From Angelakisella sp. (lineage in GTDB: Bacteria > Bacillota > Clostridia > Oscillospirales > Ruminococcaceae), in the NCBI GenBank assembly GCA_020024515.1, contig JAHHTR010000011.1, positions 1 to 32,926 on the forward strand: a stretch of DNA of 32,926 bases. Direction: 5' to 3'. Positions within the stretch are counted from its first letter, which is position 1, and each line of letters begins with the position of its first letter. Position numbers and translations under genes: made by a program. Of the stretch, positions 14,845-22,214 are shown piece after piece. The notes under the pieces were generated by a model. It was given only the letters and a program-made list of their open reading frames with translations, was not told where the DNA came from and made no database searches.

Positions 14845-16035
14845 ATGGGACGGTTTACATTACCAAGAGACTTGTATCATGGCAAAGGAAGTATAGATGA
14901 ATTAAAAAATCTAACAGGCAAAAGAGCCATTGTTGTAGTTGGTGGCGGTTCGATGAAACGTTTCGGCTTTTTGGATAGAGTAGTTGACAATCTAAAAGCT
15001 GCCGGTATGGAAGTTGAACTATTTGAAGGTGTTGAGCCTGATCCAAGTGTAGAGACAGTTATGAAGGGTGCAGAAGCAATGCGTAAATTTAACCCTGACT
15101 GGATCGTTGCAATGGGCGGTGGTTCTCCAATAGATGCAGCAAAAGCTATGTGGGCATTCTATGAATATCCAGAAGTTACTTTTGAAGATTTGTGCGTTCC
15201 ATTCAACTTCCCAACACTACGTACAAAAGCAAAATTCTGTGCTATTCCTTCTACATCAGGTACAGCAACGGAAGTTACCGCTTTCGCAGTAATTACAGAC
15301 TATGCAAAGGGTATTAAATATCCTATGGCTGACTTTAATATTACACCTGATATTGCAATAGTTGATCCGGATCTAGCAGAAAAAATGCCTAAAAAACTAA
15401 CTGCACACACAGGTATGGACGCTATGACTCACGCAGTAGAGGCTTATGTATCAACACTTAACTGTGACTATACAGACCCACTTGCACTACATGCAATAAA
15501 AATGATTCACGAATTCCTAATTCCATCATTTAACGGTGATATGGACGCACGTGACCGTATGCACAATGCACAATGTCTTGCAGGTATGGCTTTCTCAAAT
15601 GCTCTGCTTGGTATAGTTCACTCAATGGCACACAAAACAGGTGCTGCTTACACAGGCGGACACATTGTACATGGTTGTGCAAATGCTATGTACCTACCAA
15701 AAGTTATTAAATACAACAGCAAAAACGAAGTTGCGGCAGAAAGATATGCAGATATCGCTCGCTTTATCGGTCTAAAAGGCGAAACAACAACAGAACTTGT
15801 TGATGCTCTTATCGCTGAAATTCGCTCAATGAACGAAAAACTTGAAATTCCTACTTGCATAAAATATTATGAGGGTGGTATAATAGACGAACAAGAATTT
15901 ATGTCAAAACTATCAGATGTTGCAGCTCTTGCAATCAGTGATGCATGTACAGGTTCAAACCCACGTCAACCATCACAGGAAGACATGGAAAAACTTCTGA
16001 AAGCTGTTTACTACGATGAAGAAATTGATTTCTAA
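14845..16035 (+). CDS. Iron-containing (group III) alcohol dehydrogenase
   Basis: NAD(P)-dependent reduction of an aldehyde to an alcohol in fermentation. The 396-residue length is typical. The nucleotide-binding GGGS motif is present in VVVGGGSMKRFG and again in AMGGGSPIDAAK. Iron ligands are Asp192 and His196 (GMDAMTHAVEAY), His259 (GIVHSMAHKTG) and a fourth His in a segment reading AYTGGHIVHGCANAM. Spacing from His259 to the HG step is three residues longer than in E. coli FucO as I recall it, so either His273 or His276 is the ligand. Substrate (butanol, ethanol or a diol) cannot be decided. TTGGAGGT is a strong ribosome site. Arg codons are mostly CGT and the gene is richer in G/C than its flanks, consistent with high expression. 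Confidence 0.92.
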   Translation: MGRFTLPRDLYHGKGSIDELKNLTGKRAIVVVGGGSMKRFGFLDRVVDNLKAAGMEVELFEGVEPDPSVETVMKGAEAMRKFNPDWIVAMGGGSPIDAAKAMWAFYEYPEVTFEDLCVPFNFPTLRTKAKFCAIPSTSGTATEVTAFAVITDYAKGIKYPMADFNITPDIAIVDPDLAEKMPKKLTAHTGMDAMTHAVEAYVSTLNCDYTDPLALHAIKMIHEFLIPSFNGDMDARDRMHNAQCLAGMAFSNALLGIVHSMAHKTGAAYTGGHIVHGCANAMYLPKVIKYNSKNEVAAERYADIARFIGLKGETTTELVDALIAEIRSMNEKLEIPTCIKYYEGGIIDEQEFMSKLSDVAALAISDACTGSNPRQPSQEDMEKLLKAVYYDEEIDF

Positions 16036-16065
16036 TATTTAATATATCTTGTAATTTAAATACAT

Positions 16066-16100
16066 ACAGTGGCGATGCAAACTATCGTCACTGTTTTCTT
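16066..16100 (+). terminator. Terminator after the alcohol dehydrogenase gene
   Basis: ACAGTGGCGAT (16066-16076) pairs with ATCGTCACTGT (16084-16094) with a single G-U pair; TTTCTT follows. Confidence 0.8.
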
Positions 16101-16131
16101 GAATATATGGATATTTATTGTAAATCATTTA

Positions 16132-16159
16132 TTGACAGTTAAAATGTAAAACTTATAAA
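16132..16159 (+). promoter_or_regulatory. Candidate promoter of nfnAB
   Basis: Consensus TTGACA (16132-16137), a 16-base spacer, then TATAAA (16154-16159), 28 bases before the nfnA start codon. Confidence 0.55.
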
Positions 16160-16187
16160 AAAAATAATATAATGGAGAGTGAACTAC

Positions 16188-17030
16188 GTGTATAAAATTT
16201 TAGAAAAAGTATCTTTGAACCCAACTGTTTCCAAAATGGTAATAGATGCCCCGCTAATTGCAAAAAAAGCACAAGCAGGTCAATTTGTCATTGTCCGTGC
16301 AAAAGACGACTCAGAAAGAATCCCTCTTACTGTTGCCGATTATGACAGAGAAAACGGCAAAGTAACAATTATTTATCAAATTGTCGGTGGCTCAACTATG
16401 GAGCTTGACACACTGTGTGTAGGTGACTGTGTATCAGACTTTGTTGGCCCACTTGGAAAACCCAGCAAGCTTGAAAATCTTAAAAAAGTAGCTGTTGTTG
16501 GCGGTGGTGTTGGTTGTGCTATTGCATATCCAACTGCAAAAAGACTTCACGAACTGGGCTGTGAAGTTCACACAGTAGCAGGCTTTAGAAACAAAGACCT
16601 TGTTATACTGGAAGATGAATTTAAAGCAGTAAGCGACAAAATGGTTATGATGACAGATGACGGTAGCTATGGCGAAAAAGGACTTGTTACAGCAGCACTT
16701 GAAAAACTGATAAACGAAGGTAATGAATATGATGAAGTAATCGCTATCGGCCCGCTTATCATGATGAAATTTGTATGTCAGGTTACAAAAAAATACAACA
16801 TAAAAACAACTGTAAGTATGAACCCAATAATGATTGACGGAACAGGTATGTGTGGCTGTTGTCGTTTGACAGTTAATGGTGAAACAAAGTTTGCCTGCGT
16901 TGACGGTCCTGATTTTGACGGTCATTTGGTTGACTTTGATGAGGCTATGATTCGTTCCTCTATGTACAAAGATTTTGAAGTACGTAAACGTGAAGAAAAT
17001 TGTAACCTACTAAAAAAGGAGGTAGAGTAA
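16188..17030 (+). CDS. nfnA: NfnA: ferredoxin-NADP reductase-like small subunit of the electron-bifurcating transhydrogenase
   Basis: Small subunit of NADH-dependent reduced ferredoxin:NADP oxidoreductase, which couples reduction of two NADP to oxidation of NADH and ferredoxin. The 280-residue product has an FAD-binding N-half (QAGQFVIVRA, ERIPLTVADY), an NAD-binding half (VAVVGGGVGCAIAYP) and a Cys cluster GMCGCCRLTV with a further Cys in KFACVDGPDFDG, the [2Fe-2S] site. The same fold occurs in dihydroorotate dehydrogenase electron-transfer subunits and sulfide dehydrogenase beta, so it can be misnamed; the adjacent NfnB settles it. GTG 16188 is chosen because GGAGAG (16174-16179) is correctly spaced and the product then starts MYKILEKV, as in homologues. 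nfnB begins right after the stop. Confidence 0.92.
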   Translation: MYKILEKVSLNPTVSKMVIDAPLIAKKAQAGQFVIVRAKDDSERIPLTVADYDRENGKVTIIYQIVGGSTMELDTLCVGDCVSDFVGPLGKPSKLENLKKVAVVGGGVGCAIAYPTAKRLHELGCEVHTVAGFRNKDLVILEDEFKAVSDKMVMMTDDGSYGEKGLVTAALEKLINEGNEYDEVIAIGPLIMMKFVCQVTKKYNIKTTVSMNPIMIDGTGMCGCCRLTVNGETKFACVDGPDFDGHLVDFDEAMIRSSMYKDFEVRKREENCNLLKKEVE

Positions 17031-17031
17031 T

Positions 17032-18426
17032 ATGCCAAATATGATATTAACAAAATGCCCAATGCCTGTACAAGAACCATTTGTACGAAATAAAAACTTT
17101 GATGAGGTTGCACTTGGCTACACATACGATATGGCAGTAGAAGAAGCTAAAAGATGCCTTGGCTGTCCAAAAAAACCATGTCAGTCATCATGTCCTGTTG
17201 CAATAGATATCCCTTCATTTATAGGACGTGTTGCAGAAGGTGATATGGACGGAGCTTACGAAATACTTAATCAAAGCACAGCTCTACCGGCAGTTTGCGG
17301 ACGTGTTTGCCCACAGGAAACACAATGTGAAGGTAAATGTGTACGTGGTATAAAAGGCGAACCGGTCGCTATCGGAAGACTTGAAAGATTTGTTGCCGAC
17401 TGGCACAGAGAACACAATAAAGATGCTGTAACTCCACCAAAATCAAACGGTCACAAAGTAGCAGTTATCGGTGCAGGTCCAACAGGACTTACAGCCGCAG
17501 GCGACCTTGCAAAAATGGGTTACAAAGTCACTGTATATGAAGCACTGCACGTAGCAGGCGGTGTATTAATGTACGGTATACCTGAATTCCGTCTACCAAA
17601 AAATATTGTACAAACAGAAATCGAAGGTCTGAAAGCTCTTGGTGTCGATATTGAAACAAATATGGTAATCGGACAAGTTCTGACAATAGACGAACTGTTT
17701 GAAATGGGCAACGAGGCTATATATATCGGTAGTGGTGCAGGTCTTCCTCGCTTTATGAATATTTCCGGTGAAAGCCTAAAAGGTGTATACAGTGCAAACG
17801 AATACCTAACACGTATAAATCTAATGAAAGCATATCTTCCTGACAGTAAAACTCCTATCCGTAAGAGCAAAAATGTTGCTGTTGTAGGTGGTGGTAACGT
17901 TGCAATGGATGCAGCCCGAAGTGCAAAGCGTATGGGTGCGGAAAATGTTTACATTGTATACCGTCGTGGTATGGAAGAACTACCTGCTCGTAAAGAAGAA
18001 ATAGAACATGCGGAAGAAGAAGGCATTATCTTCAAAACTCTTACAAATCCTATTGAAGTACTTGGTGACGACAATGGTGAAGTTATCGGTATGAAGTGTG
18101 TTGAAATGACACTTGGCGAACCTGACGAAAGTGGTCGTCGTCGCCCAATAGTTAAACCTGACAGTGAATTTGTTCTTGATGTTGATACAATGATAATGTC
18201 AATAGGAACCAGTCCAAACCCTCTAATTCGTTCAACAACACCCGGACTTGATACAAACAAACATGGTTGTATCATAACAAACGGTGATGATGGTTTAACA
18301 ACACGTGAAGGTGTATACGCAGGTGGTGATGCTGTAACAGGTGCCGCAACAGTTATTCTTGCAATGGGTGCCGGTAAACACGCTGCAAAAGCTATTGATG
18401 AATACATTAAATCAAAATCAAAATAA
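17032..18426 (+). CDS. nfnB: NfnB: glutamate-synthase-small-subunit-like large subunit of NADH-dependent ferredoxin:NADP oxidoreductase
   Basis: Large subunit carrying the bifurcating FAD, two [4Fe-4S] clusters and the NADPH site. The 464 residues have an N-terminal Cys-rich domain (CLGCPKKPCQSSCP, then CGRVCPQETQCEGKC), an FAD-binding segment VAVIGAGPTGLTAAGDLA, an NADPH-binding segment VAVVGGGNVAMDAARSA followed by VYRRGMEELPAR, and the C-terminal GVYAGGDAVTGAATVILAMG typical of GltD-like proteins. It is often annotated gltA or gltD, but no glutamate synthase large subunit is nearby and nfnA immediately precedes it; its ribosome site AGGAGG lies inside the end of nfnA. With the neighbouring alcohol dehydrogenase it links ferredoxin, NADH and NADPH pools. 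A terminator lies at 18443-18498. Confidence 0.93.
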   Translation: MPNMILTKCPMPVQEPFVRNKNFDEVALGYTYDMAVEEAKRCLGCPKKPCQSSCPVAIDIPSFIGRVAEGDMDGAYEILNQSTALPAVCGRVCPQETQCEGKCVRGIKGEPVAIGRLERFVADWHREHNKDAVTPPKSNGHKVAVIGAGPTGLTAAGDLAKMGYKVTVYEALHVAGGVLMYGIPEFRLPKNIVQTEIEGLKALGVDIETNMVIGQVLTIDELFEMGNEAIYIGSGAGLPRFMNISGESLKGVYSANEYLTRINLMKAYLPDSKTPIRKSKNVAVVGGGNVAMDAARSAKRMGAENVYIVYRRGMEELPARKEEIEHAEEEGIIFKTLTNPIEVLGDDNGEVIGMKCVEMTLGEPDESGRRRPIVKPDSEFVLDVDTMIMSIGTSPNPLIRSTTPGLDTNKHGCIITNGDDGLTTREGVYAGGDAVTGAATVILAMGAGKHAAKAIDEYIKSKSK

Positions 18427-18442
18427 AATATAACTACATTTT

Positions 18443-18498
18443 AACAGTGTAGATAAGTAATATATGTTTAAAAGTATTACTTGTATACACTGTTTTTT
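18443..18498 (+). terminator. Terminator after nfnAB
   Basis: Long stem, ACAGTGTA-GATAAGTAAT (from 18444) with ATTACTTG-TATACACTGT (ending 18492), followed by TTTTTT. Its right arm contains the -35 element of the next promoter. Confidence 0.85.
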
Positions 18499-18509
18499 AG
18501 TGCTATAAT
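18481..18509 (+). promoter_or_regulatory. Promoter of the MATE exporter gene, overlapping the nfnAB terminator
   Basis: TTGTAT (18481-18486), a 17-base spacer and consensus TATAAT (18504-18509) with the extended -10 TG step (TGC just before it). The -35 box lies in the terminator stem. Confidence 0.6.
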
Positions 18510-18582
18510 CTTAAACGGTATTAATGAGGATATCAAATACCGACATATACATTTTTTAAACACAATAAAGGAAGTGTGGCAA

Positions 18583-19926
18583 ATGACATTGGATTTAACA
18601 CAAGGTAACACAGGAAAGGTACTTTTAAAGTACTCTTTACCACTATTTGCGAGCGTAATTTTTCAGCAATTATATAATATCGCAGATAGCTTCGTAGCCG
18701 GCAGATTTTTGGGAGAAAACGCACTGGCGGCGGTTGGTAATTCTTATGAGGTAACACTTATATATCTTTCGTTTGCTTTTGGCTGTAATATAGGTGCATC
18801 GGTTATTACAGCAAGATTTTTTGGAAGCAAAAACTTCAAAGACTTAAAGACAGCAATATCAACATCGTTTATAATGAGTATAGCTGTTTGTATCATTCTT
18901 ATGATATTCGGATATCTTTGTTCACCTATGCTGCTACAATTAATAAACACTCCCGAAAATATCTTCGATGACACAATGGTTTATATAAATATATATACTT
19001 TTGGCTTGATTTTCTTATTTTTATATAATATAACAACAGGTATCTTTGCCGCTATGGGTGACTCTGTTACACCATTCATCTTTCTTTCCATATCATCGAT
19101 AGTCAATATATTTATGAATATCTACTTTGTAACAGCACTTGATATGGGTATAGCAGGACTTGCATGGGCAACTTTTATCTGTCAAAGCATAAGTTGTATG
19201 CTTTCACTGTTTGTTTTGCTAAAAAGATTAATTAAAATTGAGCATGGAGTCGGCAAAGCTCCGATATTCTCTTTCCGTATATTAAAACAAATACTTGTAA
19301 TTGCTATCCCAAGCACACTGCAACAATGCTTTATATCAGTAGGAAATATTATAATTCAAGGAACTGTAAACAGCTTTGGTATACCTGTTATGGCAGGATA
19401 TACTGCGGCAATAAAACTAAATAACTTTGTAATTACATCATTTACCACTCTTGGTAATGCTATGTCAAACTTTACCTCACAAAATATGGGCGCAAATCAG
19501 CCTAAACGAATAAAAGATGGTTACAAAGCAGGCTTCATTATAATAGAAGTAATTGCAGTTGCCGTTTCTATACTATACTTTATCTTCCCACAATTCTTAG
19601 TATCACTGTTCATAACATCTGAAAGCACAGATGCAATAAAATCAGGCGTTGAATTTTTCAAAATAATATCACCTTTCTACTGTTTGATTGCAATAAAACT
19701 TATAACAGACGGTGTTTTGCGTGGCTGTGGTAAAATGAAAGAATTTATGATAGCTACTTTTGTAGACTTATCTCTGCGTGTTATTCTGTCAAAAGTACTT
19801 TCTCTTGTATTCTCAAGTACAGGTATATGGTTATCATGGCCATTTAGCTGGATAATAGGAATGAGCATGTCATTTTACTTCTACAAAAAATTATCTAAAC
19901 AGAATTTTTATATAGTCGCTCAATAA
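18583..19926 (+). CDS. MATE family multidrug/cation exporter
   Basis: Membrane antiporter of the multidrug and toxic compound extrusion family, expected to expel organic cations in exchange for sodium or protons. The 447-residue product has twelve hydrophobic segments in two halves. N-terminal family hallmarks are LLKYSLPLFASVIFQQLYNI and DSFVAGRFLGENALAAVG, with the family SxSPxxxQQ-like and GxxALAAVG steps. The second half begins at about 240 with RILKQILVIAIPSTLQQ. ATG 18583 is chosen over an ORF extension to 18481: AAGGAAG (18568-18574) precedes it, and the extension would overlap the promoter. There is no linked regulator. A hairpin without a clear T-run follows at 19934-19978. Confidence 0.92.
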   Translation: MTLDLTQGNTGKVLLKYSLPLFASVIFQQLYNIADSFVAGRFLGENALAAVGNSYEVTLIYLSFAFGCNIGASVITARFFGSKNFKDLKTAISTSFIMSIAVCIILMIFGYLCSPMLLQLINTPENIFDDTMVYINIYTFGLIFLFLYNITTGIFAAMGDSVTPFIFLSISSIVNIFMNIYFVTALDMGIAGLAWATFICQSISCMLSLFVLLKRLIKIEHGVGKAPIFSFRILKQILVIAIPSTLQQCFISVGNIIIQGTVNSFGIPVMAGYTAAIKLNNFVITSFTTLGNAMSNFTSQNMGANQPKRIKDGYKAGFIIIEVIAVAVSILYFIFPQFLVSLFITSESTDAIKSGVEFFKIISPFYCLIAIKLITDGVLRGCGKMKEFMIATFVDLSLRVILSKVLSLVFSSTGIWLSWPFSWIIGMSMSFYFYKKLSKQNFYIVAQ

Positions 19927-19933
19927 AAAGTAA

Positions 19934-19978
19934 AGGTAATACCACACAATTACAAATGTTAATTATGTGGTGTTACCT
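19934..19978. terminator. Hairpin after the MATE gene
   Basis: AGGTAATACCACACAATTA pairs with TAATTATGTGGTGTTACCT, nearly perfect with G-U steps. The sense strand has no T-run after it (AAATC), so termination would be weak; on the minus strand TTTACTTTTATT follows. Confidence 0.5.
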
Positions 19979-20031
19979 AAATCTTACATTACTCAAAGAA
20001 TTATTTATTCAAAAATTTATAGCTAAAATAG

Positions 20032-20060
20032 TTGACATATCAAACGATATATTTTATCAT
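20032..20060 (+). promoter_or_regulatory. Promoter of rsmD-coaD
   Basis: Consensus TTGACA (20032-20037), a 17-base spacer and TATCAT (20055-20060), 58 bases before the rsmD start. Confidence 0.65.
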
Positions 20061-20118
20061 TGTATATATATTAAAAATAATATAATGTTTACATTGATTA
20101 TATACTTGGAGGAAATTA

Positions 20119-20664
20119 ATGAGAGTTATAACCGGTACCCATAAAGGACGTAAATTATCAACACCGGAAGGTCGAGAAGTTCGCCCCACTACCGATATGG
20201 TAAAAGAAGCTATGTTTAGTATGATACAGTTTGAACTTGATAGTGCAAATGTTTTGGATTTATTTTGTGGGTCAGGTCAACTTGGTATAGAGGCAATAAG
20301 TCGAGGTGCAGAAAAAGTTACTTTCATTGATTCATCAAAATTTTCTGTGGCTGTGACACGAGAAAACTTAATAAATCTAAAACTTGAAAAACAGGGCAGT
20401 GTTGCGGTTATGGACTCGATTGCTTTTTTAAAGAATTGTCGAGACAGATATGATATTGCTCTGCTTGATCCACCTTATGAACAAGGACTGATACAAGAAA
20501 CTTTGCCGATATTGGTACAAAAAATGAAAGAACATGGTGTAATTGTATGTGAAACAGCAAATAACGAAGATTTACCCGAAAATGTAGGTGAATTTGCTAT
20601 ATCAAAAGTTCGCAAATATGGTAAAATTAAATTAACACTCTATCGAAAAATGGAGGAAGAATAA
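20119..20664 (+). CDS. rsmD: 16S rRNA (guanine-966-N2) methyltransferase
   Basis: Methylates G966 of 16S rRNA in the assembling small subunit using SAM. The 181-residue length is typical. It begins MRVITGTHKGRKLSTPEG, followed by RPTTDMVKEAMFSMI, the signature N-terminus of RsmD. The SAM-binding motif LDLFCGSGQLGIEAISRG lies at about 45-62 and the N-methyltransferase catalytic tetrad DPPY at 117-120. TTGGAGGA precedes the ATG. It overlaps coaD by one base (TAATG), so the two are translationally coupled, as is common in Firmicutes. Confidence 0.95.
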   Translation: MRVITGTHKGRKLSTPEGREVRPTTDMVKEAMFSMIQFELDSANVLDLFCGSGQLGIEAISRGAEKVTFIDSSKFSVAVTRENLINLKLEKQGSVAVMDSIAFLKNCRDRYDIALLDPPYEQGLIQETLPILVQKMKEHGVIVCETANNEDLPENVGEFAISKVRKYGKIKLTLYRKMEEE

Positions 20665-21158
20665 TGAAAACTGTTGTTTGTCCGGGAAGCTTTGACCCTA
20701 TAACAAACGGACATTTGGATATTATTAAACGTGCGGCAAAACTTTTTGATAATGTAATTGTACTGGTTGCAAACAATATTGCAAAGACAGGTAATTTTAC
20801 TATTGAAGAAAGATGCGAAATGATAAATACCGTTATTGCAAAAGAAACAAATCTTACCAATGTCAAAATTGAAAGTTTTGATGGACTGCTTGTAGATTAC
20901 ATAAAAAATAATAATATCAGTGCAGTTGTTAAGGGCTTACGTGCAGTTTCGGATTTTGAATATGAATTTCAAATGGCACTTACCAATAGACATATGTATA
21001 ATGACTTTGAAACTCTGTTTTTTACTCCGGCTAATGAAAATATGTATTTAAGTTCCAGTATAGTAAGACAAATAGGAAGTTTCGGTGGGGATATCAGCGA
21101 TTTTGTCCCACACTGTCTACTTGATACAATAAATAAAAAGTTTGTTAAACACAATTAA
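20664..21158 (+). CDS. coaD: Phosphopantetheine adenylyltransferase
   Basis: Penultimate step of coenzyme A synthesis: 4'-phosphopantetheine plus ATP gives dephospho-CoA. The 164-residue product has the nucleotidyltransferase motif CPGSFDPITNGHLDII (Thr14, His17), the pantetheine-binding KGLRAVSDFEYEFQMALTN and the C-terminal YLSSSIVRQIGSFGGD, all diagnostic. AATGGAGGA, inside the end of rsmD, is its ribosome site, and the start overlaps the rsmD stop by one base. The coiled-coil gene at 21202 follows 43 bases later with no terminator and may be in the same transcript. Confidence 0.96.
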   Translation: MKTVVCPGSFDPITNGHLDIIKRAAKLFDNVIVLVANNIAKTGNFTIEERCEMINTVIAKETNLTNVKIESFDGLLVDYIKNNNISAVVKGLRAVSDFEYEFQMALTNRHMYNDFETLFFTPANENMYLSSSIVRQIGSFGGDISDFVPHCLLDTINKKFVKHN

Positions 21159-21201
21159 TTTAGTTCTATTGTTGTTTTATGTTTAACAGAAAGGAAAATT
21201 A

Positions 21202-21750
21202 ATGGCTGATAAAAAAATAATTGATATAAATAATTCTTTGAATACTTTGGAAAAATTAATTGATGAAAGTTCTTTTTTCAAACTAAAAAATAAAGATGCA
21301 ATTATTGAAGTAATTTATGATATAAAAGAGCAGTTGCCTACTGTTATTGATGATGCAAAAAAAGTTTTAAACGAAAGAGAAAAAACATTGACAGCGGCTA
21401 ATCTAAAAGCTGACCAAATAATAACAACAGCACAAAAAAGAGCTGAACTACTGGTTAATAACAGTACAATTATGAAACAGACAACAATAATGTGCCAAGA
21501 AAAAATAAATGTTGCTGAGCAAGAAGCCGCAAAGATAATAGCTGATGCTCAACAAAAAGCACAAAATATAAGAAATGTTACTGCTGAAAATTCAGCTAAA
21601 CAGCTTGAAAGTGCCAAAATGGAAACAGAAAAACTGTATTCTGATGTATATAAATATGCAAATACTACTTTAAGTTCAATAGAATCCTCACTTGCCTACG
21701 CACTAGAAGAAGTACGTTCTCAACGAAAAAAATTTGAAACCATGAAATAA
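21202..21750 (+). CDS. Predicted coiled-coil protein, function unknown
   Basis: A 182-residue, highly helical, charged protein with no membrane segment. The central part (about 50-140) is a long alanine/glutamate/lysine-rich coiled coil (NLKADQIITTAQKRAELLVN, then EQEAAKIIADAQQKAQNIRN), similar in look to the stalk of ATP synthase b/E subunits or to DivIVA-like proteins. This similarity explains the vacuolar-type ATPase label that such genes often receive. In Clostridia a protein of this kind commonly follows coaD, so context supports a conserved gene; its role is not known to me, and a cell-wall or division scaffold is only a guess. AGAAAGGAAAA precedes the ATG. A hairpin lies downstream at 21766-21805. 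Confidence 0.8.
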   Translation: MADKKIIDINNSLNTLEKLIDESSFFKLKNKDAIIEVIYDIKEQLPTVIDDAKKVLNEREKTLTAANLKADQIITTAQKRAELLVNNSTIMKQTTIMCQEKINVAEQEAAKIIADAQQKAQNIRNVTAENSAKQLESAKMETEKLYSDVYKYANTTLSSIESSLAYALEEVRSQRKKFETMK

Positions 21751-21765
21751 TAATTGATTTGTTAT

Positions 21766-21805
21766 AAAGAGGGATATTTGCTAAAAAATAGCGAATACCC
21801 CTCTT
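21766..21805 (+). terminator. Hairpin between the coiled-coil gene and the PII-like gene
   Basis: AAGAGGG and ATTTGCTA pair with TAGCGAAT and CCCCTCTT around an AAAAAA loop. AATATATTAG follows, not a proper T-run, so it may be a partial terminator or an mRNA-stabilising hairpin. Confidence 0.5.
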
Positions 21806-21870
21806 AATATATTAGGGACTTTTGAAAACAAAGAAACGTCCTAGTAAAAAAAGAAAGAAGAGTGTTTTTT

Positions 21871-22212
21871 ATGAAGCTTTTGTTTATTGTATTAAACAAA
21901 GTAGAAATGTTGGAGGCATTGCTTGAAACAATGACTGCACGTGGTTTAAGAGGTGCTACTGTTATTGACAGCAAAGGAATGGTAAGACTACTTACAGAGA
22001 ATGAGGAGCTCCCTCTTTTCGGTTCACTTCGATATTTAATTGACAGTGATACTGATGATAACAAAACTATTTTTATGGTATTGTCGGAAGAACAAACACA
22101 AATTGCCAAACAAACTGTTCGTGATATTTTTGGCGATTTATCAAAACCAAATACAGCAATTATGTTTACATTGCCTGTTGATGACGTAGAAGGGATAGGA
22201 GATGTAAAGTAG
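21871..22212 (+). CDS. PII-like small regulatory protein
   Basis: A 113-residue protein with a PII/CutA-like ferredoxin-fold order: strand KLLFIVLN, helix EMLEALLETM, then RGLRGATVIDSKGM, which lines up with the GVRGMTV-x-x-x-KG stretch of GlnB, a long loop region (about 35-62) in the T-loop position, strand KTIFMVLSEE, helix and a final TAIMFTLPVDDVEGI resembling the last PII strand. Identity with GlnB proper is low and the uridylylated Tyr region is absent, so it is not nitrogen PII. PII-like proteins bind nucleotides or metabolites and gate a partner protein. The antiporter gene starts 2 bases after the stop, the natural candidate partner. Start at ATG 21871 after AAGAAAGAAGAG. Confidence 0.65.
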   Translation: MKLLFIVLNKVEMLEALLETMTARGLRGATVIDSKGMVRLLTENEELPLFGSLRYLIDSDTDDNKTIFMVLSEEQTQIAKQTVRDIFGDLSKPNTAIMFTLPVDDVEGIGDVK

Positions 22213-22214
22213 TT

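Noticed and set aside
17949..18407. Minus-strand 152-codon ORF opposite nfnB
   Set aside because: A Ser/Pro-rich shadow of nfnB with no start signal; nfnB is unambiguous.
14845..18426. Possible horizontally acquired block because of higher G/C and CGT-rich codon use
   Set aside because: The genes are core fermentative enzymes and the codon shift matches selection for strong expression, also seen in nagB; no mobile-element boundary is visible.
17032..18426. Glutamate synthase small subunit (GltD)
   Set aside because: The protein has the GltD fold, but there is no large subunit nearby and an nfnA gene is directly upstream with a ribosome-site overlap, the standard NfnAB arrangement.
19956..20144. 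62-codon ORF overlapping the rsmD promoter and start
   Set aside because: It covers a hairpin, a consensus promoter and the rsmD ribosome site, has no ribosome site of its own and an unconvincing product.
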